DNA of 64,000 bases from Candidatus Woesearchaeota archaeon (GTDB taxonomy: Archaea; Nanobdellota; Nanobdellia; Woesearchaeales; JABMPP01), in assembly GCA_018303405.1 (NCBI GenBank), contig JAGVYD010000012.1:26052-90051 (forward strand). The letters are read 5' to 3'. The position numbers and the translations under genes are program-made. The notes under the pieces are model-generated. The model saw only the letters and a list, made by a program, of their open reading frames with translations. It was not told the origin of the DNA and made no database searches. Shown here piece after piece: positions 50,701-52,903 of the stretch; the stretch's first letter is position 1; the number at the start of each line of letters is the position of its first letter.

Positions 50701-52797
50701 CTGTTCGAATGGGTCTCAGAAGGCATTGGCAGTTATTGGGTTTCCATAGAAGTTGATGATGGCCAGGGTAAATCTGCTGTCCAGGAGTTCATGATTGAAG
50801 TAACTGCCGTGCCGAACAATGCCCCAATACTTGAGCCAATTTCAGATGTGACTGTGACTGAAGGCGAAGTTGTCAGCATCCAGCTCAATGCATCTGACCC
50901 GGAAAATGATTCCCTGTCTTTCAGCGCTAACTCCTCAGTTGGAAGCTTCAACAGCATAACTGGCCTATTTGAATGGCTGACTGATTACGAGTCCAGCGGC
51001 GTGTATGATATTTTGTTCACTGTGAATGACACGATGGGACTGACTGACGAGCAGGTGGCACAAATCACTGTGCTTGACTTCAACAGGCCCCCTGAGATGA
51101 TGATATTGGGCAACCAGACAGTGGATGAGAATGGAACACTTGAACTTTTGATAATCATATCAGACCCGGATAATGACACCTTAACACTTGAATTCAATTC
51201 CACTTTGCCTGGCACATATTTGTTCAATGAGCTGTCAGGCGCCTTCACGTGGCAGCCTGGAAGGTGGAACACTGGCAACTTCACGCTTACCTTCATCGTA
51301 AGTGATGGTGACACAACAGTTGTGCAGACAATAGTTGTGACTGTCTTAAGTGTTGACAGGCCACCGGTGCTGGAGCCATTAAGCAATATAACTGTGTATG
51401 AAGGTGAACTGGTAACATTGCTTGCAAATGCCTCAGACCCGGATATGGATCCAATAGCTTACAGCATAAATGATTCGAGATTTGTGACATTCCTTAATGA
51501 GTTTACCTGGCAAACAATGATTGGGGACACAGGAGTCTATACTGTTTTGGTAACAGCAACAGATGGTCTGCTCAGCGATGCAAAGACTGCATTAATCACT
51601 GTGCTGACTTATAATTTGCCGCCTGCCCTGGAAGAGCCAGGCAATTTCACAGTATATGAAAATGCGACATTGAATATCGCGCTGTCAGCCAGTGACCCGG
51701 ATAATGACACGCTGATTTATGGCATACAGGCATCCCTGCCAAGTGCATATGCTTTCAATAACCTGACAGGATTGTTCGACTGGATGCCATCATTCAATGA
51801 TGCAGGAATCTACAATGTGCTTTTCAGCGTCACCGATGGTGAATTCTATGACTACAAATCAAGTTACATAGAAGTCCTCAATGTCAACAGGCCACCAGTG
51901 CTGGAGCCAATAGGAAACCAGGAAGTCAATGCTTCCAGCACACTGGACATTATGCTGAATGCGAGCGACCCAGACTTCGATGCTTTGTCGTTCCAGTTCA
52001 TCGGAACCTTGCCATCCCCGTACTACTTCAATGAATCATCTGGATTATTCCAGTGGACTCCGGACAATGCAAGCTATGGCACACATATTGTAACCTTCAA
52101 CGTTAGCGACGGAGAACTGCATGATTATGAAACCCTTAACATAACTGTTCCTGCGCCAGTCGTTGTGCCCAATTATACCAGGACAATAACAGTCTTGAAA
52201 GACGCCTTTATCAGGAACGGTGACAAGCAAAGAAATGAAGGCGCCAATCCAATCCTGTATTTCCAGAAAGGAGGCGGAATGAACGTGCTGACTGAATTCA
52301 ATATAAGCAAGATTAGCATGTCCAACCTCACCGAAGGCTACCTTGTCTTCACAATTGCAGGAGCGGATGATAATTGGGGCAGGGGCGGATCCATTGAGGT
52401 CCACAGGCTATTATCTGAATTCGCCGAAGGCAATGGCTGGAAAATGGGCCAAAGCCCGCCCATTTCAGGAACTGGCATGGGAGTGACCTGGACATGCGCC
52501 AATGATACAGACATATCCAACAACAAGCAAAACTGCAGGTTTGCATGGAATGGCGGAGATTATAACGCTTCAGTCATTTCGAGATATGTGCATACAAACA
52601 ACATGAGCGGCATTGTTGTTTATAACATAACAAAAGATTTGAAAACTCTGTCAGTAAATGCAAAGAGTGTAGGCTACACCCTTTTCAAGACGGGCACATC
52701 CAATAATGGCAACGTTACATATTATTCAAAGGAAGGCGCCCAATCAGTGGGAAATATGGACTATGCTCCAAAGCTTGTCCTGACTATGAAGCCCTAA
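20785..52797 (+). CDS. Giant secreted multidomain adhesin-like protein, 10,670 residues
   Basis: One uninterrupted 32-kb frame, 59 bases after the preceding giant gene. Signal peptide 1-30 (NLAWALAALLILCSSLAAA). Approximate order: sialidase-like propeller (83-479) set inside a CARDB domain; CARDB repeats (550-880); Ig-like with an inserted GATase-like domain (1036-1249); ASH-like with an inserted FG-GAP propeller (1389-1793); LamG (1942-2139); second GATase-like (2255-2468) and FG-GAP (2607-3017) copies; third FG-GAP copy (3114-3523); F5/8 discoidin-like (3669-3817); propeller (3926-4272); Ig-like, CARDB and a PA14-like segment (4870-5060); Ig-like; propeller (6060-6355); CARDB-like; propeller (7336-7625); three galactose-binding-like repeats (8030-8620); Ig-like; nine cadherin-like repeats (9640-10455); DNRLRE-like C-terminal domain (10460-10670). 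DxDxDGxxD-type calcium loops recur and Asn-X-Ser/Thr sequons are abundant. No C-terminal membrane anchor or sorting motif. Probable surface or secreted attachment protein. Confidence 0.9.
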   Translation: MKIKRQKGLENLAWALAALLILCSSLAAALPDLIVDSVSSPSVINTSANVTIEANISNIGDSSANNFMNLFIVSPTVTSPYLYGLSEPAVYTGSVADQPTSALDSMGNLHMLWMDRRTGDLEIFYRMEDKNGNILIDDTQLTFSGTDAVRPSIAVDSNDKLHIAWQDRRLGSPQIFYKKLDPSLDDQDGSSATAAAITEVSDMHISINAQNEHGSQDSQPAIAVDNTQDVHIVWERTGDESIGYAKLDNDGNFIITDVRITEQYGNLFHSVPSIGIDSNGNVHIAWNEVTFTCDYEVFYMMLNGSNGQPLINASQVSIDDCYASFWQKLAVDSSNNVLIVAADEGGLETNIFFTAFNPYASGLDGQPANLTLIAYFPFGPLLPDDGIYRTQPNMALLNDNAHIAFYDETTGDQELHLVVVGLYGNLLTQDTQMSNGAYVTTWTGWTFPSIAVSNSGDGYIMWTDYNPGQYSIFRSTYNLPQPRIFDQQLASANAGQAVNVPATLDTSGLVGSYNLFVITDSANSISEENESNNNLLFSLPVIQGADLVIDVLTVVPNESIISGAGMVVNATVRNAGIVDLSGPILVDFFVDDLFITSTIVDTVLTSGSSIIIGGMWQAIPGDHVIKAVVNPSGWIPEQDLGNNENSVALPYIIGPDLILTNISWMPNETIAALGSVINFNITMMNIGGSSVESGFYVAVSLNDVFVGNAYVPASVGSPILPNASRSVIFAWAVSVGNRTNLTANVDAYNYIFEQNESNNLLKNEFLLQVDLPDVIVSDVFVQPSPARVGNLLNFTATVTNIGAVTLYPDYYVQFLVNNAFVQNVYTTINIPPGASLNISTTVNYAGILGSHNLTANADAYNYFPELNELNNLRMEGFNVSSGPIINGVSHYPSAVAGGQGFNVTANVTDDKGVASVEIYYRYDSGPFATGSMALAGGDIFQGAVSGMANITNISYFVAAIDTDGFSTNSTLFTVLIDSMPPGFGNIQTSLPLPSALKPARVTARILDKNDIASTILSYSYDGITFQNISMANTLSGKLDVLVLGADSASYLNDVKNKLLQFNFINSVDVFQANLDTPSLALLMQYDAVLTWTNNCYFNNVALGDVLAAYVDNGGGVVTGVFAYSGGCQGPAGRFLSSNYFAIPSSTSYTSGSSTFNILKPGHQILDGFSVLNVLYYRAASTTVVAGSERVLDWSDSRALVATRDIGSGRVVGLGIWPPSSDVTGSSWSSATDGDVLMANSLLFTSPKNLVFADIPPANVSGNVTYFISSTDAAGNTNVSQLKIFSTDAEIPMVSNISFIPPNPTLNDIISVKATVTDNIGLKNVTINYTVGSQRVARQMLPGVQPNTFVINIGPIFYNETEFIIQAEDNSTNLNRSDPILIPIAIPQMGYSPSSVNFAQSGIGDLLYENISIYNNGTVNLTVRISLPSFLKNSSVACDRPFVVTGDNNALILMVESNQDGTFSPQQQVADEPWSQLWGLGIGDFDNDNDCDFVTGSSTNNVYYYNNNDNNVFSPAQVLNTYTSSSYAMDVAVEDYNNDGNQDFILSGNNQLLYLFTGLGNGSFVKTQLADAITSARGKDAADVDSDGNMDFVIGTSSTNLYLYRGNGDGTFKVRETITHPYSDVYSVILADFDSDDRIDIISQSSSSGGELYFLKGNGDGTFQTGVYTGQDMNNYPPGDNFDFDNDGKMDLAIATYTSTSLRWLKGNGNATFVSPANTIIGPALGNGRMGVSAPTPRKFMTVRLAPNSGYTLQIQLDTRLPGNFSGNVTVRSNDPINPIAGIPVSAEIIDTLPPLIENITNVSGVQNALQSFRIEATVSDNSQVKNVTMQFFRDNVTLTYVMGRNMGTGLSGIYNATIPYYNISSNYTYFIVATDAGNLMSASGNYSFQTTTPPAIFNVSIDPLFPGLNQNIDVSANITDDKGVQSAIVFYTKQVGALNLTGIISHWAAENNADDTEGSNNGALVNGAGFAQGKSGDAFSFDGIDDYVNVPHDASLSPSTVTVMAWIYPTTLSGNHNVVFKGDHQYLLQIRNSNVLFGSKDASGAYSEFQGSLPLQANAWNHVAITHNGSVRRIYVNGALDPTASSQNGLYTLDANALKIGIHNILSEPFNGLIDEVKIYGRSLTNSEIAAMYNSGQNGVCYTLNECFDSVAMGNLGDAYSATMPGAAQTLSMQFYINAVDFDGFATNSSRFNFTIDGQVPGVATVQLEPVYPKHSDNVSVTADIEDNVGVTGATLYYSYDGLNFESIVMNSSGQNKINVLVLGADPSNYLTDVKNKLLQFPSINSADTYDATSGTPTLGQLMAYDAVITWTDYCYSNSVAMGNVMADYVDSGGGVVMGVFAYNGGCTGLEGRFLSNNYYAIPSGTGSSSGGSLVNILIPNHPIFRGFNSIYVDYYRAASTSVVAGSERVANWNDGRVLVATRQIGQGRTVGLGFWPPSSDVTGTSWSSSTDGDVLMANSLLYAAGSDGFAAKIPARNSTGNVTFFINATDLAGNTNVSIFYYYLADGESPTISNVTFNPAVPSVNDKINITAVIEDNQFVGLAYLSYYNGVNRTVVYLNATGNNTYFVQIGPLALNQTDFYLLARDPAGNSVNTSPMVITFATPQIIVVPLEINFSIVGIGNDVRANLSITNDGAAELIASVKLPHFLNASQNTSYVSSCSNAFIVTSDVSGLLAYLKINGDGTFGPQTSIVDEPWTGVWGVGIADFDNDNDCDFVTGGSDSNIHYYQQTSPFAFAPQVYSGTYSSSGYGMDIAVADYDEDGNDDFVISGNGGNVYLFKGTGSGTFTSTLLEGLPAAGRGKDSGDVNNDGHIDFVSATSDYNLWLYKGKGDGTFFARELVSHPYYNVYSVVLADYDNDGNVDIMAENWGGTGDLYFHKGNGDGTFQAEVYSGISLSDYIPAENYDFDQDGNMDIVISRYSNSDVRWYKGDGDGTFTAPANTLIGAPLGSQRMSVSTTPIDTGFEIIISPNETITIELRLDTSLPQIFSDSILVKSNDLEAPSIAVPVSATVTDITPPVISNITFSPAEPKNTDSLNITAVVTDNSAVNFVSLNFSKNGEYFLANMTQLSGSLYSANIPLGFKGIFTFEIIAYDAGNNLAESDAFIVPVIGPDAVVSPLEWAIGDVTIDQYVAQNFTLLNNGTSVLSGRAALPGFVGVSGSHDTECANDFIVQTHDNGRIEIVPVESNGSFAATSFVAQDSSTIRGASVGDFNSDGHCDILAGGNDDNVRYYENNQLLPLTGSSFKPGVIIGTYTSSGYAMDTTSGDFNGDLNTDFILSGNNQIMYIFKGQGDGSFVRVQLPNAPTTARGKDSGDINNDGKLDFILSTSSSNLYAYLGYGNGSFAPPLTIAYPYTDLYGLAVADFDQDGFADIITTDSGGGGALYFLKGIGNGTFQARIYAGIDVNNNNAMDNALINNDSYQDLVIVTYSSQTTLLLLGNGDGTFTNAGVISPANGQYRLGVGAPVTSPSMPFNLTINSSVTFEAVLDTSMPLDLSGRIIAVSSNDPENRLIAINLSGRILDVVPPTIHNMTEFQAVTSTGQPIPITAVVSDDTLISAVQLVYSANNGPLQFLAMNRTAGNAAFGSYNATIPATGVPQNISYFVRAGDISNNSADSAVFSYRTTYPPTIINVTTQPLNPKNNTEVNFVAAITDDSYVVSAALSLGNEDTEKNLALASNGATAIATSTYSAQFAASMAIDGFLEDGSTQNHYWLTSDGVAGATLTVDLGATHIIDRIIVYNIRNAGYYDRSARDYRLGVSTDGINFDIVQDSVMAQNDIVSPYATIFSPMPARYVRFYEDSYFGNGGGLAEIQVFSSPNFVDYPMTDLGNGLFEINITPMGPTSTFFYYAKATDSDGISSSSAKFSFVADGETPTLQLLQADPAYPVTGSSVKIGAVLLDNVEIVNPRISYSFDNVTFFNDTLSLDYKFRGGMPNLADSAKSRIIAGSTDGVFHILDSSTLTREFFSANYGSNSGIGLALADVNNDGEPELITSDYTAGNSIYFRVFKFSNNTYTLNSSAGRVSEGNVFALATGDVDSDGIEEILVPDATDGKVYIFGWNGNAYALETSFAVADTPRTIEVFDADNDNVADIITGDFSATGRMVIYGFNGFFYVEKYSSGDLGTSIAGITHGDYDHDGIDEIAVGSQDFFHIFKYEGGTFSEVFRSADLGTTITPSDSADWDNDGNIELLVGRDATGSLLVYQFSNNSEYVLEYSASASTDLNSPKFADVFGDGQYEIVAGAGDGIVRVYSANSGSPIMASQDLGTNVGGYLGDALLVTTPQRHVKSLSTVNQTGVYVSITANDLAGNELVSPYSQFRFDSQDPNIDSFTTFSNNVNYLAPASIYAGVSDDIGVADAILYYNLENQSEKSLFMTRISGTSANGTYFARIPATGNSTSVTYWIQAIDMSGKKSVTQNSTYYASSSPVIANITQVPAYPGLDMVINVSAIITDDTSVSSALLSYSSNATGAFNLSMIPSGSLYRAAIPASGTTATITYRIIANDTDGFIAMSDLRMAIADGALPTFSPPTKRPSTPTALDATNVSIIVSDNVGISSARLYYSFNSSAFVPVATTAKAANYSGLIPAPGASALVRFLFEAVDFSGNRVNSSMYNYTAGNVDFRITGIVFTGGAYEGGSGIANVSIQNIGTDGVTTPVSVSAYRDALFLGKNYVAGLAAGETKYTSFSVNFPTGMFGNRTLNATADPDNAYSESMESNNAFLAIVEVTRDVSPPVFNSIVQSPANATENSGTVQILINVTDNETGINVASGRLNYIIGGIERSVSLTNFNGLLRGLVNENLNLLQGLILEYNVTINDQAGNGAYTATYSDLIDIINDAPQVSITSPTASSTFDAGGPVNWTITDEDSNAFNSTIYLEKPYVTLQPGWNRLLIKVDQGSGAWGYYVRLAQLDNTPYNLSLGFDGVSASATPDASGFIRDWLLAGPYDNAGDAKFDVDYVNESTIMPAAGLNSSGKTWFVRQDPDAYIDLYSIFTSASDQIAYGFIYIYSENLSLARIKIGSDDGVQLYLNGERILYNHVHRGASPDQDIAKELELIGSTNDNSFLFDTQAVLDERYRVAVDVSDSLATTRAYSPTFTIDHTAPYSVTLVSPIGGAHLNAQSISFASVAVDNVNPTLLCNLTIDGAVAATDYSVPNGLTGYSPAINGLSNGYHEWNVTCKDGTGQSVSSETSSFLIDRIPPQVNLIAPEENYTNTNSEDDINFTFEVFDESSPYLNCYLSVAGAYTFNINATSGANSSKLVENISVGSYLWNAYCYDIAGNSNTTGLRNFTIFGDVSVDSVSFNPAIPLQGTSTQVKVAVSNLGNSTARPILRAYNEFGTQLAMTQLNLPVLPVGSGGPASVNWTFSWNLAGLGYGAHNITIIADMPYDTDTANNAFIETLSIEQDTIGPDISPIAITPANVTENTNAVTFSTTITDNAVGIATSSVYLNVSAGNLSIGKFMTGSSTFTAIITSAEFDWDASQGETFAAFVTAQDIANNTGYSPIKLEYVDIINDPPVVKLNSPKAADTPTGAYPIMFSVDNDGEGYANSSVYYWQPFSYATPYEVNSSLYFSQGQWNLIGTINTLSTLQNETINETQLWGTSLLNGYSKIRIVATDGTYQAINLSDAFSIDNTPPTAYFENALGVGSRIIGPNGRVFGFANGTFSNIAGVAMNDSRFHITLSPAGLRLGQFEFESNETISSNLDLRLTVIDSAGFAFDLADSFSIDSTPPVIVSSATGNEFTNNYITIKINATDASGIASATALVPTAYTFANISLLVDDEGFFAGTFKGPALPGSYSIEVRATDNADNGAVSYFMMDVLPGPDLEVKSEGISFNVSNTTPITGNDILVSALVSNLGLKDALNFNVTFKASNAVIGRALMNLSANSSSTAEITWDTSSFAGTLDVSVLVENASEIYESNYSNNLASVLLYVDGPDLAVEQVTISPNTPILSGETRLVTAVIQNLKPIDAENVRISFYNHNISLTDRVYFTYVDVPASSSINVSMIWQTAGLYGNNSIIAYANPDNMPADPDPSNNINFAVGQMTEYIPEQIPDILIFPPRILPPQPGEKIRGVTTNNFDGDLKPDVILGTQSGKVYFYHNEGRTTVQDDRLNSVNFTPSILFDLGETSWGMASADVYFDDFPELFVGTASGKVIMFNNTNGTLAGENLTVLQLPGQAYGIALTDLDNDNLFDIIVSDQQGHVNAFLNNGTAGHIDNESFVLFQILTTRDQPFGLTTGDYDLDNKIDIFVGDRLGQLEKIVYEPVLNKYTGYLFADIGSFAHGLTSADIDYDNKLDLFTIGFDGNVNLFYSRASGLTVDPLLIGNVPNALGLTSGDYDNDNDVDLIAVGDDGNVTLLLNTIRIKKRIYPENVDIFGGLPGFDASKAAAVSRPILVDTWIQNPYIRSLLEPKLYEQWNGTMTFMEKSYVILRWTDDGYEVDFLGDMYFYDTPKSNATHNFKFWFGFPNSVCEKKWPVNQFEPLSCTSKYSTTAVGTLGLNNKSNNFYVTDVFDIFSHSTQMKGRESFKYQYRMMIDNLTPVTAITELNYTLEGEFKTPKTSYILSGSVTNLNDITANAKNINPTKYKLDRDYRDSETRLPDHTVQDITFSYQEPLTANEYMTVQAHLHNNGNVNVDKVKLTILLNGEPVKFGTPQVNYTVFNIAGLGSSTVNVGAYAPVTLDGALNVTAIVNPFLDDKETDYSNNERTESIQIVPATDLVLEEMHFENNRPIEGELDTLYVTVRNIGPNISYYADVFTMGWTSNIPYSFSLSCDPLSQYFNPSLCTGSLSIFSYPSKHIGNLGPNETATVSFTYQLGDNQFRSQGQYNISALVSNVGSGDYNHANDAMFLGLYPNGSGVFEVLPSTAELNHHLHGVVDGGNTGMGIQNPTDQLISFSYQKWNGGGHDAKDFSVLLYLDNNDSYVLSKVNDTIINHSSIANFEQYDWTNVSEGDHLVYSYVDYGQSGVQSTAIINTTDRLKLTSVMAGTFGNSLSLAIENNTELAASVVLFSNVGSSTLNINSSALLSVGDSIIIKNEISTPSVFTDNRHIITNISGNSLQVTPALAQPAYADYRVFKILDNYRVTAKRSYQEFNQTYFDYTLTPVNILRIYNFKADGVSRIYNVADVVDVLELGGFNASSSPTQDVNDWYTLDESGASLAQNPSIGSWQLAMPGKIREKSDYNNEQYAVFLWKEISVGGITYTPMFPLPNSLVAIQAGISNSGHIRTGPFNVSIYIDDVLLETRTISRLAQQGIGETFYYRVPLSLNKKFLNVKIIADDSDVIKHEDESNNIATAVIPISKPMEFNVLSVEYDINFIDTFEMGNISGNQSLDLTAVPSLLADISFEYDAAPVFVDYDGDGLTDILVGSLDGKIRSFRNTGTSEGPLFTEESNWENVDAQSSSSVTLGGTNYATVLLKEIDAGARSYVTFGDLDADGKQDMLVGTTHGFVNAYKRVGVVVSVFNESYGGFQSLNRLVWIPYDFNLSNLELPGRAAPALGDLDNDGDLDLVVGTITGQLVAYENIGNVTQPYFAPNQFALGNITVSGNAAPSLADINNDGKLDLLVGSFDDIYAYLNEGTLDLNSSTFNASWLPVELSQLNLLLVNKTDFRPAAIDIDSDGIIEMVTGWNKPGQIDIRRGYYEPFKWQIVNLAPNPIYINRVQASLYNKTDNSKITELHTWGPFLNNINVPSGDRCLLVDMVDFADMMESYEVLEKEFNINLPVDLPLDSYVGLTASKKNWVGGEYLLAEQGKCAPYRKIAGTMGLPPYQLNASIGGNVFQLFAEPDSLYEIDGSYRLFENNSFTDTVVCLEQTCPLIGLKPGEVNTVVKMGGSGDIYKYQNVRLDSFNLVQPETPPIEIQLKNKFGMELKPGYVEDFEVYIVNNNRRSFNINRIAFSVFDRGQPTGQVSVDFGQFGLNFSQNSSDLNGTNATLFFNSTVNEFDVFTNSRTIDLYTDTTPFSIGPGGAVSRTYKIYIPEGMPINASLYVSAIEKRSWADEKGITQWRRSNVASLWELSGNAGDGILSGQVYYGDLPPTTLSGENQTIFADDTLWGHQGWDYDVCSGDDCQRKGPPKRDSFLRKHIWISSSIVKAEQLQTGSQSCSPEFYEPPSGITTWINGVWKSGWTTNCDTVIVGHTPNLDLLFRGQDNEFDVYQFGPNRDYEVILYDVVGYDYQHYAVVEPIKPAYVLEDVKIGVDGLLRRQYEEEVNVTVTNNDDDSLTMDVLTFDLISPAGKKIHLLTDTNPRVIAASSSRDVSYRVIIPSDVPLDSKMRVTAERTFQFPDNLWARDHEASLQATLAEPTNEAVWGDTLPTGTSSNYRKRVFLPSDITRAEIILGGDQTTTLYFNEEFQGNAYKGYSPLAVNGGILPGQQNIVSITGPVPLTGSRIYSGKTYEYGKVVEPEQEAFYMVFGMRESMNVEGREPFSVYPGEDVMARIGVTNFYANKTLNFDLRIYAVDFSDLSEHTLETFTMIIPPLQTQELAIDVDIPVSVSNDTKLQLSGLWNEKLSDNNWLRGSNFNDVTANNRFLEDSSWGVVPLNAANEQALYFRKHVWIDTTVQSIGFVIGGASSMYINGLSVSAFTNGAFDLTGNEFVKTDDNIIVLKSNAYNAQADIILKHFVPVRSTDLSYSDIIFTNLSLYQQDDVLCYLNETLCDCGNASRGKCSYYSSQGVPLHANFTLENTGELFADELDLKAFAIKKDTNEMVNFTLQTVTMHPFSTDDYQIMFDTSRLAGLYDFVVYADYHDDIIETSETNNLLNFTVMVDSLPVISYLRPELLQGYGENVTIIAGIASRDAEPFTQEITYLAQGGEIVPVASIASGPALNKIITGQAADSELGRYLLGLAVTDGLGNSALGMQYFDLADSLYLNVKTKKDVYYYGQKVDLTSAPDIDLPISTGYKSPVFNMAVDDASSVKGGSPVTVRADAYDQDREVISLFVCSTPNANLNGCTDNTLCTARSMQNPMCEFPAAYDNEEHGWYAFVFDESGMAAETNPMQGEYISDIAPIKLQLLSVAETPDNPGGLDNTDDGKLLIAAQGDFGMKVRLGKDETYRFNKDRTYNLLDDECSVSGKFAVCSIPGVTTEDASRNPLNNYTFTYISSIDLEGNELLTTDNLNVPLLADFDINMTVYDDYQGQLLQSGDPVQIIGSTKYCKDTAGTCVPSIPSINISLAFAETGHLRYYAGSELRDALVIVNTAPEITGLGYFDISTDHAFEITVEHYDDNSQPVQCSVEFGGSSYAMALNAHALGQSSSYIVDSLPALSIVDFNITCTDGWEADQISGQHIVPNALPNILNLPDVSLQPGQATTINLSSFGIDPDNDALSYSFQVIENPGLLATALNGSQLDIQANVNLGTAIVEVTVTDGFAFSSDNISVYVETPDESKLKNNELKNTTVILLQQVKYDDSGAWIDVYSSNATVKLLPGSKNQLKFDSLFEWNSISSPYKNGSFTVYFAAVDTNGSVLRNRDSALIEDYYNFTLLYLNTPPELYGLEDAALFNIETFTDIDLFDHSFDAEQSNAELVYAIESQSDSGVINCYIDADGHTLKCDPPGSQGTTQIMLSVFDGEYYDYDMFTVTVEVIQYMVEENQSLSFAFLSDIFDVAGDPLSNFRSFIVNESVLPGDYNITVIVSDGILETIQSFVLTIVSDGNVAPVLDDIPDTVVHENDNVTISLIAVDPNNDTIIYGTDAFSVLPGTVAFNESTGVLQWMPLYDDSGNYTVMFNATDGDLTSGKPANIQVLNLNRPPQISLVFDTVYVNESDTARISASFGDPDNENIVANDDNLLLVSSSDIRFVLESLNANSTTFAWITGYDDAGIMLVNMTVTDGEYFATQTATVYIYNVNRPPVLNQVDDVYGYENSTINITLNATDPDGDLLIYTLNDSRFFGVGNEFSFYADFDQMGTYSLQATASDGMLSDYSIFNLFIFNVDREPVITSTPITSVYPYSPYTYQVEATDPDNDTLTYTLLLGSAGMAINSTTGLFEWVSEGIGSYWVSIEVDDGQGKSAVQEFMIEVTAVPNNAPILEPISDVTVTEGEVVSIQLNASDPENDSLSFSANSSVGSFNSITGLFEWLTDYESSGVYDILFTVNDTMGLTDEQVAQITVLDFNRPPEMMILGNQTVDENGTLELLIIISDPDNDTLTLEFNSTLPGTYLFNELSGAFTWQPGRWNTGNFTLTFIVSDGDTTVVQTIVVTVLSVDRPPVLEPLSNITVYEGELVTLLANASDPDMDPIAYSINDSRFVTFLNEFTWQTMIGDTGVYTVLVTATDGLLSDAKTALITVLTYNLPPALEEPGNFTVYENATLNIALSASDPDNDTLIYGIQASLPSAYAFNNLTGLFDWMPSFNDAGIYNVLFSVTDGEFYDYKSSYIEVLNVNRPPVLEPIGNQEVNASSTLDIMLNASDPDFDALSFQFIGTLPSPYYFNESSGLFQWTPDNASYGTHIVTFNVSDGELHDYETLNITVPAPVVVPNYTRTITVLKDAFIRNGDKQRNEGANPILYFQKGGGMNVLTEFNISKISMSNLTEGYLVFTIAGADDNWGRGGSIEVHRLLSEFAEGNGWKMGQSPPISGTGMGVTWTCANDTDISNNKQNCRFAWNGGDYNASVISRYVHTNNMSGIVVYNITKDLKTLSVNAKSVGYTLFKTGTSNNGNVTYYSKEGAQSVGNMDYAPKLVLTMKP
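23720..26163 (+). repeat. Internal module A: Ig(GATase-like) - Ig - ASH(FG-GAP)
   Basis: First copy of a roughly 2.45-kb coding duplication in the giant gene. It encodes an Ig-like domain interrupted by a GATase-like insert (KLDVLVLGADSASYLNDVKN), another Ig-like domain, and an ASH-like domain interrupted by an FG-GAP propeller (blades DFDNDNDCDF, DYNNDGNQDF, DVDSDGNMDF, DFDSDDRIDI, DFDNDGKMDL). Confidence 0.8.
27370..29836 (+). repeat. Internal module B: diverged copy of module A
   Basis: Same domain order and near-identical landmarks as module A: INVLVLGADPSNYLTDVKNK, WPPSSDVTGTSWSSSTDGD, WTGVWGVGIADFDNDNDCDF. Separated from module A by a LamG-containing segment. Copies differ at many positions, so the duplication is not recent. 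Confidence 0.8.
30124..31353 (+). repeat. Third ASH(FG-GAP propeller) copy
   Basis: Encodes the third copy of the ASH-like domain with an FG-GAP propeller inserted (DFNSDGHCDI, DFNGDLNTDF, DINNDGKLDF, DFDQDGFADI). It is about the same length as the corresponding parts of modules A and B but lacks the GATase-like part. Confidence 0.75.
44880..46620 (+). repeat. Three copies of a galactose-binding-like beta-sandwich
   Basis: A unit beginning with a W/D-rich turn, followed by an FRKH/YRKR strand and ending in a small loop with Asn-Gly/Asn-Glu, recurs three times: LRKHIWISSSIVKAEQL ... INGVWKSG, YRKRVFLPSDITRAEIIL ... FNEEFQG, and FRKHVWIDTTVQSIGFVI ... INGLSVS. The pattern resembles the sugar-binding jelly-roll of glycoside hydrolases; carbohydrate binding is inferred. 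Confidence 0.55.
49711..52150 (+). repeat. Nine tandem cadherin/Ig-like repeats
   Basis: Nine copies of a unit of about 90 residues (270 bases), most opening with a (R/N/L)PPV-like strand and a conserved (S/T)DPDNDxL-type calcium-binding loop, at about 49711, 49990, 50290, 50551, 50818, 51087, 51358, 51616 and 51889. Related units close the upstream giant protein. They probably form a stiff stalk. Confidence 0.8.
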
Positions 52798-52810
52798 GAA
52801 TTCAACCATT

Positions 52811-52823
52811 GGCCTATAAGGCC
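52811..52823 (+). terminator. Small palindrome after the giant gene
   Basis: GGCCT ATA AGGCC lies 14 bases after the stop codon of the giant gene. It is a possible 3'-end structure for the long transcript; evidence is limited to the perfect 5-bp stem. Confidence 0.3.
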
Positions 52824-52903
52824 CATAATACTAACTCTTGACTCTAAATGCTATAATGTTTAAACCGGTAATGCCCAAGAATAGAGAAAGGTTGAGTTGA
52901 AAC

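Noticed and set aside
49711..52150. Regularly spaced repeats considered as a CRISPR array
   Set aside because: The period of about 270 bases is coding, the repeats are diverged protein domains, and no short identical repeats with unique spacers are present anywhere in the window.
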